A DNA stretch of 64,000 nucleotides. Source: Ceratobasidium sp. AG-K. Taxonomy: Eukaryota > Basidiomycota > Agaricomycetes > Cantharellales > Ceratobasidiaceae. Positions 26,706-37,092 of this stretch are shown one piece after another. The first letter of the stretch is position 1, and every line of letters starts with the position of its first letter. The stretch is taken from positions 1 through 64,000 of the forward strand of contig JAWNGF010000003.1 in assembly GCA_037039685.1 (NCBI GenBank). The letters are read 5' to 3'. The notes under the pieces are model-generated. The model saw only the letters and a program-made list of their open reading frames with translations, made no database searches and was not told the origin of the DNA. Made by a program: the position numbers and the translations under genes.

Positions 26706-26918
26706 CGTGGACTGTTTGACACTCCCGGACCCGACTAAACCCACTCATGTATGTGTTGGACCCTTGCACCGATCACTCGCCCCTTGCGTACTCTGGTCGC
26801 ATCCTCCACCACAGCCGGACCATGCGTGTCCGAAGGTGATCTTGCGAGCTCCCACTACAGAACACGCATACATGTGTCTGCAAACGTCCATTGGCTAATG
26901 GCGCTTGGGCAACCCATG

Positions 26919-27483
26919 TCCTCCGGTCGCAGGCTACTGCTGGGCAAAGGACGGTAATGCAACAGCATTGCAATGTACTGCAGCGTGCGACCGGAGTACG
27001 CGGATTAGCCAAGCGTCACTTAGCTAATGGATATCCGCAGACACATGCACACATGTAGTATCATACAGGCATCTAGCACATATATGCATGTTGATGTACA
27101 TCATATACTCTACATGTGTGAGAGATGCAAGGTTGTTTGAGCCTTGCCCCGGCCTGCGTACTCCGTACGCAAGCTGCAACATGGTACGGCCAAACTGTAT
27201 AGGTTGTTGGTGCCCATCTACAGCTTGCGTACGGAGTACGCAGACTGGTGCAAGGCTCAAACTACCTTACACCTCTCACACATGTAGAGTATATGATGTA
27301 CTTCAACATGCATATATTTGCTAGATGCATGTATGATACTACATGTGTGCATGTGTCTGTGGATATCCATTAGTTAAGTGATGCTTGGCTAATCCGCGCA
27401 CTCCAGTCGCCACGCTGCTGCCCTGTGCAATGGCTGTTGCATTGCTGTCTTTTGCCCGCCAGCAGCTTGCGACCGGAGTACGC
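26919..27483. repeat. Second, older inverted repeat (~255 bp arms)
   Basis: Left arm 26,919-27,176 pairs imperfectly with right arm 27,231-27,483, centred near 27,203. Shared phrases include ATCATATACTCTACATGTGTGA and TGCATGT near the middle and TAATGGATATCCGCAGACACATG further out (right arm reversed). Both inner ends carry CTCCGTACGCAAGCTG and both outer ends carry the CCGGTCGC motif. Confidence 0.88.
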
Positions 27484-27654
27484 AGACTGCGGCACAACTC
27501 CTGGCGTGCTTACCCGGACATCACAGCCCTGTCACGCTGACCACTTGCCCCCTGCTCAACCTTGGCTTGCATACTCCAGTTGCATGCTGCAGCATGGAAG
27601 GGACAAGGTGGGCAGATGAAGTTTGTTCAGTGTAAGTAGTATGATAGTTAGGGT

Positions 27655-28745
27655 AGGTCTCAGCACATACCACACAACCTGACAGTGTAATCATGCCAGC
27701 TATGTAGCAGGTACTTAGCTGCTAGGAGTACAGCAATAACAATTCCTTACCTGTACGTTAGGTTTGGTATTTGTCTGTTTCCGTAGGCAAAGTAGAATAG
27801 ACAATAAAATAGAGAGTTTGACAAGAGGATAGTATAGACAATAGAATGGGTGGGATAAATCAGTAGACATGGATAGAAAAATATGCTATAGCCAAATGAC
27901 TGTCCTACCCATGTTGGTGGGGAGTTTTATGGTATGAAATGATATGGTTGAGACAAATTATGAACTCCTTGGTGTTATGGCTCTTACACTATATGCATAT
28001 ATGTTGGGTTTTTGGAGATTTCATATATGTTGGTCTAAATACATGGTTGTATGCTGTGTTTCAGGGCTATGTATGTAAACCATCTGTATGTATTAGCTGT
28101 GATATCCCACTGTCATTTAGCCAAAACCTGGGACCTAGTAGGGCTCATACACCTGGCCACCGAGCAGGTACAAGTGTACAAATCACTGAAGACATTTTCT
28201 CCAGGTGGTGAGCCTTGCCCCAGTCTGCGTACTCTGTATGCAAGCTGCAGCTTACCTACAGAGTATGCAGACTGGGGTAAGACTCAGGCCATTTTGCAGA
28301 GGATCACGGCTGGGGTAGGACTCGGGGCACAGCATACAACCTGGACCAACAACCACACTGATTATGTAGCAGGTGCTTGGCCAGTGGTACTGGAGCCAGG
28401 ATCATTGAGCCCATATACTAAATAATGGTCTTTCAGTGTATATAGAATAGAATAGGGGTCAGGATGAGTAGGATACAATCTGAGACCTAGATGTAATCCT
28501 ATGCCATGGCCCAATGATCAAACAACCGGTATTGGTGATGTGTGTTAGGGTGTTAAGTGATCTGGCTGAGACAAGCTGTGGACTTCTTGGTGTTCTGCCT
28601 GTTACATTATGCATATATGCAGTGATTTTGATGATTGTATATATCTGTGTCTAAGTACATGATTGTATGCTGGGTTGCAAAGCTATGTGTGTCCCCTACC
28701 CATATCTGTAGACTGTGGTATCCTGGTGCTGGTGTTCCCAACCTG
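27655..28745. repeat. Diverged direct duplication (~500-600 bp units)
   Basis: Landmarks recur in the same order about 620-660 bp apart. ATGTAGCAGGTACTTAGC near 27,700 matches ATGTAGCAGGTGCTTGGC near 28,365. GGTTGAGACAAATTATGAAC near 27,946 matches GGCTGAGACAAGCTGTGGAC near 28,564. TATATGCATATATG and GTTGTATGCTG also recur. The second unit lacks some sequence. No coding content. Confidence 0.7.
28210..28289. repeat. Short hairpin with CGTACTCTGTATGC motif
   Basis: GCCTTGCCCCAGTCTGCGTA in the left arm pairs with TGCAGACTGGGGTAAGACTC in the right arm around CAAGCTGCAGCTT. It resembles the inner part of the 26.9-27.5 kb inverted repeat. Confidence 0.75.
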
Positions 28746-29315
28746 GACTTGAGTGGGTGACCTAGGGCCTAGGTTGGGCAACCTGGGACCTAGGTTGGAC
28801 CACCTGGAGCTCAACCTAGCCCAACCTAGTAGGCCTTATAACCTGCCCACAAGCATGAACAAAGCTCATACAGCCACCTTGAACTTTAGTAATGGGACAT
28901 CAGCTTCCAGCCTCTGCGGGCTTGCCCTCCAAGAGAAAGTAAAAACAACAACAACAACAATAACACAATAACAATAACAACTGTGCCCACTCCACATGTG
29001 CACAAATGGCTGCAGGCAATTGCATCAGCACAATGGTTTGTTTACCTCTAAGCTGCCAGCCACACTTGTCATTAGATGATCATTAGCTACAGAGTCCTTG
29101 ACAGCTTGGCAATATCTCACAATTCAACAGTTGCTTGGCATCATTGCATGTCAGCTTTGTAATCAGTTAGACATTTGGTGTTTGACAACCCAACCTAATT
29201 CTTCCTTTCAAAATGACCTTGGCATGGCAGTGTACAAGGGTTATAAAGCTTGAAACCTTCCACAAAGTCAATTAACTCCCCCTTTCTCATCCCCACTTCT
29301 CACCCCAGCCAGACA
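28746..29315. other. Spacer upstream of gene B
   Basis: 28,755-28,835 contains CCTAGGTTGG and its inverse several times and could fold into a hairpin (CTAGGTTGGGC with GCCCAACCTAG). A CAA/AATAAC microsatellite lies at 28,945-28,980. A TTATAAAG stretch at 29,241, 75 bp before the start codon, is a candidate TATA box for gene B. Confidence 0.5.
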
Positions 29316-32168
29316 ATGCCTCAGATTATCCACAATCCAAACTCAGCCCCCATCAAGCCCTTGATTGACCAGGGTCTACCATCCATTGTGAATGGAACAC
29401 TGGGAACATTTGTAAACACATACTACAATGAGGCACACCAGGCCAGCCTTGAGACAAGTCTACTAGGCCCCCACACAAAGTTTGCTCTCACTGGACATTT
29501 CACAAATGCTCAAGGTCAAGCACGTCGAATGCGTCTAATGCCTGCCAAGGTGGAGCCAAGACTCCTTGATCAGGTGGCAGATGTGGACTCGGCCATTGGT
29601 TTTGTATTTGCAAATGACCCATTCCCACTTCACATTGGCCACTCCATGTTCTATCAGATGCTGAACAGCACTGATTACACCCTGAGCAAGAGTCTCCATT
29701 TACCTCCATACACTACCAGGGATCAAGATGGTAACATTGTTGAGGTGAGCCCTCTTGTTTCCTATTTTCTGTTGGCATGAACACCAGGTTAGCACAACAA
29801 CAACACTTACCACCTGCACCTAGAGCTTTCAGTATCACAGTGTCCCAAATGCCCTGCTAGGACACATTGGAGGAGCCAACGTTGCCCGAATCCTTGTCAG
29901 GATCATGTTCCCAAAGCTCAGGGGCATGCGCTGTAGCCACAACAGTAACCATGTTGAGTTCCACAAGCTGGAGCTGTTCTATGATCTAGCCATCCGATAT
30001 GCCGTTGAACATGCTATCCCGCTGGAGTCCCATGAAGCATGGCCTGGCAAATACTCCCATGAGTTGCTGCGTGCTCAGCGTGAAAATGGAACTCTGGTGT
30101 ACTCTACTCGAACTATTCCCTCCGAATGTATGGACCAATTCCTACGATGTCTGCGGCAAGCCATCAGTCAGCACCAAGACCTTGCTTGGGCCCAGGACTT
30201 CTGGTTGCAGCTTCAGGTGCAAGGGACCAAGTATGCTGCTCAACACACACCTGGCCCAGCTGAGAAGCCAGAAGAACCTTGTTCAGCTGAAAGAGATGCA
30301 TTTGAAATGGCTCGGATTAATGCTGTGATTACTGCGGTCTATCCAATCAACCTTGACCTGGTCAAGGAGGACTTCTGGTTTGTTGACATTGCCACAACCA
30401 TCCATTCCAGGGATCCAGCAAACGGTTTCTTGCCTAGGGACTCAAAACATGGTTTGCTGCTTAGCTTGGTGACTGGATTACCCCGATATGATGCTAGCAA
30501 ACAACTCGTAAATGCCAAACACCTGTACCATGTGGATGAGTCATCCCACCTAGGATATGCATCTGGCTTTCGTCTCACACTGACAAACCCACCACCATCT
30601 GGAGCATGCTACATCCAGGTATACACTTCGGACAAGCACCTTACCGCACTGAAAGACGGATGGAGCAATGCCAAGCACCTCAAGCCCCGCAAGGTCCTGG
30701 ACAAGTTCGAATCAGCTGACCGGTACCTCGACAGGATTATGAGTCTGTACAGGGATGCCATGGCCGAAGGGGAGGCCGGGAGACGGATCAGTGTCAGGAT
30801 TGAGTCAAGGGTACACCTTGCTCGGGTCATGGACTCGCACCACTGGCTGCCCGAGCAGGAGCTTGCTCAGTGCATCACCTTGACTTCGAACCGCATGTTC
30901 TGGTATGTCTCATGTGCTCCTCATACGCCGTCTGACCGCGACCCGACTGAGCTGACTGTGGCCCCAGGTTCTTCAAAATGATTCGGATTCAGTCCGTCCG
31001 AGCAGCCCTCCAGGCCATAGATCGCAACCGCTTGGCCATTGTTGACGACATGAGCCGAGCATTGCCAACCATGACTTTGATTGCAGGACTGTGCTACATG
31101 GCAAATGCACTCAACAATCGGCCGGATGACAGTACAAGCTACCAAATCTTGCGCGACACACTTTGCATCCACAAAGTCCAGGATGATCACACAGTGGCCA
31201 TCCGTCCGCTGAACGTATTTTTTTGTCACTCGCTCAGGCTTGAGCCGCATCCCCGTTGTTCCAGCCACCGAGTCCTCCCCGGGCAGAGCATGTACGACAT
31301 CTTCCACTTTAAAAACAGAACATCGGCCCAACTCGATCTCCAAGGTGTGCTCACCGCCTCCAGACAGAGTGAAGCACCACTAGCTCGAGGTGGTAATGGT
31401 GGCCAGGATTCCGAGGACAACCAACAGGAAGAACGGGATGATGCGGAGCCCAAGAGCAAAGTCAGCCGGGCGGCACGTATGGTGGTCTTTGTGCCAGAAG
31501 AAGCTGAGGATGTCATCACAGACGATGAGCTGCGCAGGTTGCCCCAGCTGAGGGCCGCCGGGCCTGGCCAAGGCTACGAGTCCGAGGAGGAAGACCCCGA
31601 GCCAAGGGAAGTCATGGAGACCCTCGGAGAGATGATGAACGGCATTTTCAAGGAGATCCCCATCTCCATCATGAAGAAGGTGTCCGAGACTGGTGGAAAA
31701 TCCTGGAGGAAGATTGACGACAATCTTTGCAGCCAGCAGACATGGAGGAATTGCCTATGTGATGCTACCCAACTCCCCGAGCTGCTGGTTGCCTTCAGGC
31801 AAGTGTCCAGCCAAGAGCAATGGGAAGGGGTGGTGAAAAGGATCTTCCCGACCCAAGAGGAACAAGCTGTCCTGAAGTCCAAGGGGTTGCAAGGGTGGAA
31901 GCAATCTCCTTTCTGGATAAGATGGGAGCAGCTACTTGCCATTCCAAGCTGGACAAAAGCTGACAGGCGGAAGATTGTTGAGTTTGCTAGAAGGAAGATG
32001 AGGGAAGAGGCACAGTGGTTGCCACTTGGGGCTGCTGATAGAATGTGGACAGATAAAGGGCCCAGAGGCTTGACAATCTATGGGCGAGCCATGGCAGGCA
32101 AGCTTGGGATGGTTGTGGTGCTCAACCCCAAGTTTGCAAATGACATGAAGAAGCCAGGGGGACATTGA
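29316..32168 (+). CDS. Gene B: large uncharacterised protein, intact member of the A/B family
   Basis: Exons 29,316-29,744, 29,833-30,902 and 30,968-32,168 sum to 2,700 nt and encode 899 residues. Introns are GTGAGC..TTTCAG and GTATGT..CCCCAG; the second falls inside DFW|FFKM and is shared with gene A. The first two exons contain mixed alpha/beta-like sequence with many conserved aromatics (VDSAIGFVF, LFYDLAIRY, WAQDFWLQLQVQG, TALKDGWSNAKHLKP). The C-terminal half has a charged linker (SKVSRAARMVVFVPEEAED, YESEEEDPE) and a closing domain with RQVSS, EEAQWLPLG and VVVLNP. There is no signal peptide or transmembrane span. I cannot name a family. The presence of two copies in 20 kb suggests a lineage-specific multicopy gene, possibly transposon- or subtelomere-linked. 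Confidence 0.85.
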
Positions 32169-33385
32169 TCGTTTGCGTTTTGGCCAAGCTTTTGCAGTTG
32201 TGTATTCTTTTCTGAGTTGGTGTTTGTGATTTTTCTGTAGTGTGTGGCCGGGCCAATAAGCAAATATGATGATTGTATCTAGTTTACAAACAGTGGGCAG
32301 CTCTTTCAGCGTCATCGTGAGAAGAGCCTGCAGCAAACCGGTCTACCAGAGGATGAGGCTTTGGGCAAATCAGCTTCGGCATGCGAGCGTCATACGGTGT
32401 ATGACCGCGGTCCTGTAAGCGAGGAGGCGCATTCTACGAGTTGAATGACCTGGGTGAGGAGGTGTGGGCCAGGTGACACGTGTTGAGCCCAGCAGACGCG
32501 AATACAAGCTGCTGAGCAAAGCCGACCGCACTCAACCACGAGCGGAACTGACTCTTCACCCATCCTGGGTCGTACAACGGTCTGACTCCCGCGGGTGCAA
32601 GAGCAGTAGTCAAAGCGTGTTTGAACCGCCCACAACCACACAAAGCGCAGGCTTGCCTCGACCGTTCTAAGATGTCGGCTGTTTGAGGTGCTGGCCGCCG
32701 GCCCTTCCCCGTGCGCAAGTCGTACGACGTCTGAGCGTTCGGCAGGCAAGCCCCCCTTCGCAGGGCAGGTTTATCTACGCTTCAGCCGCTGGCCAGCAAG
32801 TTTTTCCCATCAAACCGGTCATACGCCGTCTGAGTCGCTGGCGGCCAAGGCTCTCCCGCGGGGTGGTTTGAGCACTGCTTAAGCCACTTGCCGGCAAGCC
32901 TCTCCAAGCAAACAAATCATACGCCGTCCGACTTGCAGGCGGGCAAGTCCCTCTCGGCGGGAAGCGAGTTGTACATGGTCAAAGCTGCGCATGGGGAAGC
33001 CTCCCCCGCGTCGCAAGTCATACGCCGTCTGAGCTATACACGCCCAAGGCCCTCCACCCCGCTTCCATTCACTACCTGGTTTGAACCCGGACAGGCTTTT
33101 TGTTTCATGATGTAAGCAAAGGATGAACGGTGATTACGTTGAGTCTTGGCGCACACTGTGGGATGTGAGGATAATGATGATGCATACGTTTATGTACCAA
33201 GGCAATTTGACTGTAGACGTAAGAAAAAGGAACAAAAAATATACACATGTAGGGCAAGGTACAAAACTGGGCAATGAATAAGATGGACGCAATCGGAAAA
33301 AGGTATCAACAAAAAGATACAAGATAACAAGATCAAAAGATAAAGACGATACACTCCGTCCGATCGCGGTCAACTCAAGACGCAA
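32169..33385. other. Spacer with TCATACGCCGTCTGA motif cluster
   Basis: No gene seen. The phrase GTC(A/G)TACGCCGTCTGA or a close variant occurs near 32,388, 32,571, 32,718, 32,818, 32,917 and 33,016, usually about 100 bp apart and all in one orientation. The same phrase occurs in the last intron of gene B. 33,115-33,385 is AT-rich with no signal recognised and lies downstream of the severed H2 3' end. Confidence 0.65.
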
Positions 33386-33615
33386 TCACTCCGATCCTTC
33401 GTCAATCGGCTCACCATCTGGGCTCGGTTCGGAATACTCAACGTCAACAGTGCTGGCACTCGACGACGCTGCACGCGAGGGCCGTGGGGCTGGACCTGCG
33501 CTGGTAGAAGAAAGAGCGCCCGCGGGGGATGCAGGAGGCCCGCCAACCGACGGAGCCCCGGATCCACGATTGCGACGCGACGCATTAGCAAGCCGGTCGC
33601 GAAGCGCTGAAGTGT
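33386..33615 (-). pseudogene. Severed 3' end of H2
   Basis: On the minus strand, just outside the Tc1-like element, an open frame reads ALRDRLANASRRNRGSG followed by a Pro/Ala/Ser-rich stretch and an acidic end (DGEPIDEGSE, stop at 33,386-33,388). It resembles the H1 C-terminus (ARALKASLNRGGGKG). Conceptually removing the element places this segment directly after the H2 C-terminal region, though the frames differ by one base at the junction, so an intron or a small indel is implied. Confidence 0.6.
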
Positions 33616-33617
33616 TA

Positions 33618-34175
33618 CAGCCGTTTGCAATGCACTTTGCACTCGGCGCTTTTGATGATCAAAAGTCGACCGTGGGGGCTTCGTTCGTTGGTCGACGATA
33701 ACTTTGTATATACACGTTTTAAAAATGAAAAGAAATTACCCACGCAATTTTGAGATGCCGCCGCAGGTGCTCAAAAAAGAAAAAAGCCGAAATCTGGCGA
33801 ACTCGCTTCACAGCGAGCGGGGAGATCGGGACCTCGGGGGAGCACTTGATCGACTGTTGCTCCCCCAATTTTGAGTGTTTCGATAAGCGAGTTATACTAA
33901 AATAATCGCAGAGCTGAGGCGCAGGTGCAAGTACTTACCGCATATCCGTATCGTAAAAACTCAGCGAGATAGACCGGAATGTGTATTTCGGTCATTCTGA
34001 GCTCAAATCTGGGCGGATTTTTTTTTTTTTTTGACCGCTGGGTTCGTAGAGTGATTTCGCAGGTGCAAACATTTTTTTCTAAGCGACGCGGTGACATTTG
34101 GAGAGGGCAATGGCCCAGACCCTGACGTTATTTGTTTTTCGAGGCAGATTGACTCGATTGATCGCGTTTTCTTAC
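33618..34175 (+). repeat. Left TIR of the Tc1-like element
   Basis: Reads CAGCCGTTTGCAATGCACTT inward and ends at about TTGATCGCGTTTTCTTACCA, just before the transposase ATG. It must contain the transposase promoter. It contains GTTTCGATAAGCGAG, GCAGGTGCAA phrases and a T-run at 34,019-34,032. Confidence 0.92.
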
Positions 34176-34179
34176 CACC

Positions 34180-35386
34180 ATGGCCCCAAGAACACTGCCC
34201 TATTCACAGGATGCTCGGGACATAGTCATACGAATGTCTGCCTTTTTCAAACGTACTGAGATTGCTCTCTATACTGGCGTTAGTTTGCGCACTGTCCAAT
34301 CCATTCTTGGTCATTTTCATCGAACTGGGTTACGGAGTCGTCCCAATTCCAAGCAGCGGCGTGGACGGACAAGAATGCTTACAAACATTGACATCCAAGT
34401 GTGTGACCACTGTATTTCAGTTCATATGTTAGCTCACACTACTATCTCAGTTTCTTCTGGGTGCAGTTCGTCAACGACCAGATATTTATCTGGATGAGCT
34501 CCGATGTATGCTCCGGGACCGGCGAGGGATTGATGTATCACTCAGTACAATTTGGCGGAGCCTAAAGCGTGCTGGTTTGTCACTGAAGAAAGTGAGCCTG
34601 AACAACTCTTTTTTTGATGTGCGTACTCAACTTTGCAGGTCACCAAGCAAGCTGCTGAACGCAATGAGCGGAAACGGCTACAGTACATGACAAGGATTGG
34701 AAAGTATCAGCCTGATCAGCTTGTGTGTGTTGATGAGTCAGCGGTGGACCGTCGCACCTCTTATCGAGGCTTTGCCTGGAGTATCAGTGGGAGAGCAGCA
34801 TTTTGCTCTGCATTTTTTATCCGGGGGACAAGGTACGTTTGGTTTGCTTGCTTGGGAATCTCATGGATTGGGGGCTGTATTGACAATGTAATAGGTTTTC
34901 AATTCTTCCTGCATTGGCGCAAGAAGGATTTATCCATGTTGCAATCAAAGAAGGCTCATTTACCTCAGCATCATTTTACGACTTTATTGAAGGTTTACTC
35001 AGTGTCATGAACCCTTATCCTGGGCCCAAATCAGTAATTGTCATGGATAATTGTCAGATTCATAAGGCTCAGAGGACGTTGGATCTGATTGTTGAGCGGT
35101 AAGTGATCTGGTGTTGTCTCCCTTTTTGGAGCTGTTGTTCACTTGACTCCATAGTGGGATGCGCTATGAATTTCTTCCACCATACTCTCCAGATCTCAAC
35201 CCAATCGAACTCTCTTTCTCTGCGACCAAGGCATATATTCGTCGGCATGGTGAAGAGGCACGGGAGATAATGTGCAATGGAAACCCTGAATTTACATATG
35301 AGTGTGAGATGTTTCTGACCAAGGCAGTATTCAATGCCACTGGTGAAGATGCAGAAGGGTGGTTCAAATCATGTGGCTATTTTTAG
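34180..35386 (+). CDS. Tc1-type transposase (DD34E)
   Basis: Five exons (34,180-34,398, 34,451-34,591, 34,639-34,832, 34,895-35,098, 35,155-35,386) sum to 990 nt and encode 329 residues. The N-terminus has helix-turn-helix character (RTEIALYTGVSLRTVQSIL, then RRGRTRML, then a second unit LDELRCMLRDRRGIDVSLST). The catalytic triad is visible: D in VCVDESAVDRR, D in VIVMDNCQIHKA, and E in PPYSPDLNPIE. With the last intron removed there are 34 residues between the second D and the E, the Tc1 spacing. The enzyme would bind the TIRs and cut and paste the element into TA. All splice sites are canonical and I see no lesion. Confidence 0.92.
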
Positions 35387-35420
35387 CAGTCTTTCCAATC
35401 CTTGTATTCAAATGTTCATC

Positions 35421-37059
35421 CTACTTATACATGTCACGAAACTCTTGGCATGCCTTCCTGCTGAGTCGCAAGAATGCTGACGCATCAACAAAACGCATTC
35501 CCATAACCCGAACCAAGATCTCCACTGAGAGATCAGGATTCTCAACATCAGACAGCTGGAGCACACCTTCAGCTTCCAACTTGTCTATGTACTCCCCGAG
35601 CTCTGGACGCACATCCCGGATCGACCAGAGCCAATCCCGCAATGAAGGAAACCCCATTCCAGCAGGATCAGGGAGTGCAGGTGCAGGAGCATGTGGCGCG
35701 ATCAAAGGAGGCACCCCTGGTGCAGGTGCTCCAGAGTCCCGGGACATACCAGATACCACTGCTGTAAACAGCTTCAACAGATCCCCAGTCATGTTTCCCC
35801 CACCCTGCTCCGAAGTACTTGACTCAGTGTCCAACTTGCGCTTCACACCCCGCGGCTTGACAGGGCGGTTGAACAACTTCAACTCTGGTGGTGGCTCGTC
35901 GAGAGTAGCTTTGTGATGAAACTAGAGGGATAAAACCATGAAATATCAAGCCAAGTACAATTGAAACACATCACTTACAATGACGGTTGCCCAAGTACTC
36001 AAATCACCATGCGATAGCAGATAATGGGTGCCATCATTCAACAAATAGCAAGGAGTTCCTGGATGATCTGCGCAAGTCGACCACTTAGCTCGCAACTCTC
36101 CCACAATCCGCCATAGAGGTGTCCGCCCATCGCCCCCCCCAGCATCCACCCCTGAATCTTCAGAGTCAGATTTGGCATGACGAAGGGGATGTTTCCCCTT
36201 GCCCTTGTCCTTAGCCTTGGGCTGCAAAGAGCATAAGAAATAAATCACCAGTATGTCTTACTAATACTCACCTTGTCTTTCTCCTCACTCTCAAGCTGCA
36301 CTCGCACTGTGAGTGGAGTCGCTGAGTTGGCACGCCGGGGCTTATTCAGCTCGTAGGTAATGGTTGCATTGAGCTCGTTCCATTTGTCATAAGACTCAAG
36401 TGCGCACCAGGGGTCCCCAGACTTTGCATTGCTGAGTCGGTAACGAAGTGAGAGGCCAGCTTGGTCAGTACAGAGGGTTTGGGCAGCAAGACGGCGGAAG
36501 TGGGGCCAGCCGGTGCTGTTGAGCACCTTTATGGACTTGCAGGTGTTGCTAGCACCCATGGGCACCAAGAAGTTGACATGCCAAGCTGTGAAGAGAGTGA
36601 GCAAATTGTAAACAGGAAATCGGAAAAAATCGCATCAGTGAACATACCTTCTGGCATTGGAGACCCCCTTGGGCTATCCTCAGCTCCCATCCTCTCCTGA
36701 TCTTCCTCTCCCTCTCCCCTCTCCTTTCCCCCTTCCTCCTTGTCACTCTCCAGTTCATCCACCTCTTCCTCCCCCTCCTCTTCCTCTCCCCCCTCTCCCT
36801 CTCCCTCTTCCTCCTCCTCCTCCTCCTTATCCTCAGAGTCAGAGGACCCAATGGCTATATCCACATCTATGATCCACAGTAAGCCCCTCTCAGCAAGTAC
36901 TGGCCCAGAGTACTTACCTTCCTCTTCCTCGGGTTTGGGTTTCTTCTTCTGGGAAATAGATTGGGTCTTCTTGGCCTTCTTGATGACTGGAAGGACCCTC
37001 ACGGAGGCATTCTTGGCCTGCTTGTCATGTCTCCGAGTCCGAGCGCGTGTGTTTCCCAT
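35421..37059 (-). CDS. Accessory protein of the Tc1-like element, SAM-like C-terminus
   Basis: Starts at 37,059 (MGNTRARTRRHDKQ), close to the right TIR, and runs toward the transposase gene. Open blocks at about 37,059-36,650, 36,604-36,270, 36,240-35,980 and 35,882-35,421 are separated by short introns (boundaries approximate). In order: a basic N-terminus, a long Glu/Asp-rich tract, a compact domain with GWPHFRRLAAQTLC, LSLRYRLS and WNELNATI (ubiquitin- or PB1-like spacing, tentative), a basic KDKGKGKHPLR linker, and a C-terminal segment LRDWLWSI..LGEYIDKLEAEGVLQLSDV..VEILVRVMGMRFVDASAFLRL that follows the SAM-domain pattern. Family knowledge suggests protein interaction or oligomerisation; any role in transposition is inference. 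Confidence 0.7.
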
Positions 37060-37092
37060 GATGTACCAGTGAATCCAAGGGTTTGTGCAATG

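Larger units (their letters stand above)
25451..28300. repeat. Inverted-repeat complex seeded with GCGTACTCCGGTCGCA
   Basis: About 20 copies of the motif or close variants occur in 2.8 kb, in both orientations: near 25,478, 25,571, 25,640, 25,770, 25,862, 25,932, then mirrored copies in the second arm, and near 26,787, 26,921, 26,987, 27,155, 27,226, 27,395, 27,468 and 27,565. Units between motifs are about 70-150 bp and share phrases such as CATCCTCCACCAC and CGTGTCTGAAGGT. Open frames here reflect the palindrome and lack protein character. Confidence 0.85.

Noticed and set aside
25298..26738. Mirror-image protein frames in the palindrome
   Set aside because: Identical frames on opposite strands follow from the inverted repeat; sequence is repeat-derived and contains no domain.
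36657..37072. Plus-strand Ser/Pro-rich frames at 36.7-37.1 kb
   Set aside because: Antisense of the Glu/Asp tract of the accessory transposon gene.
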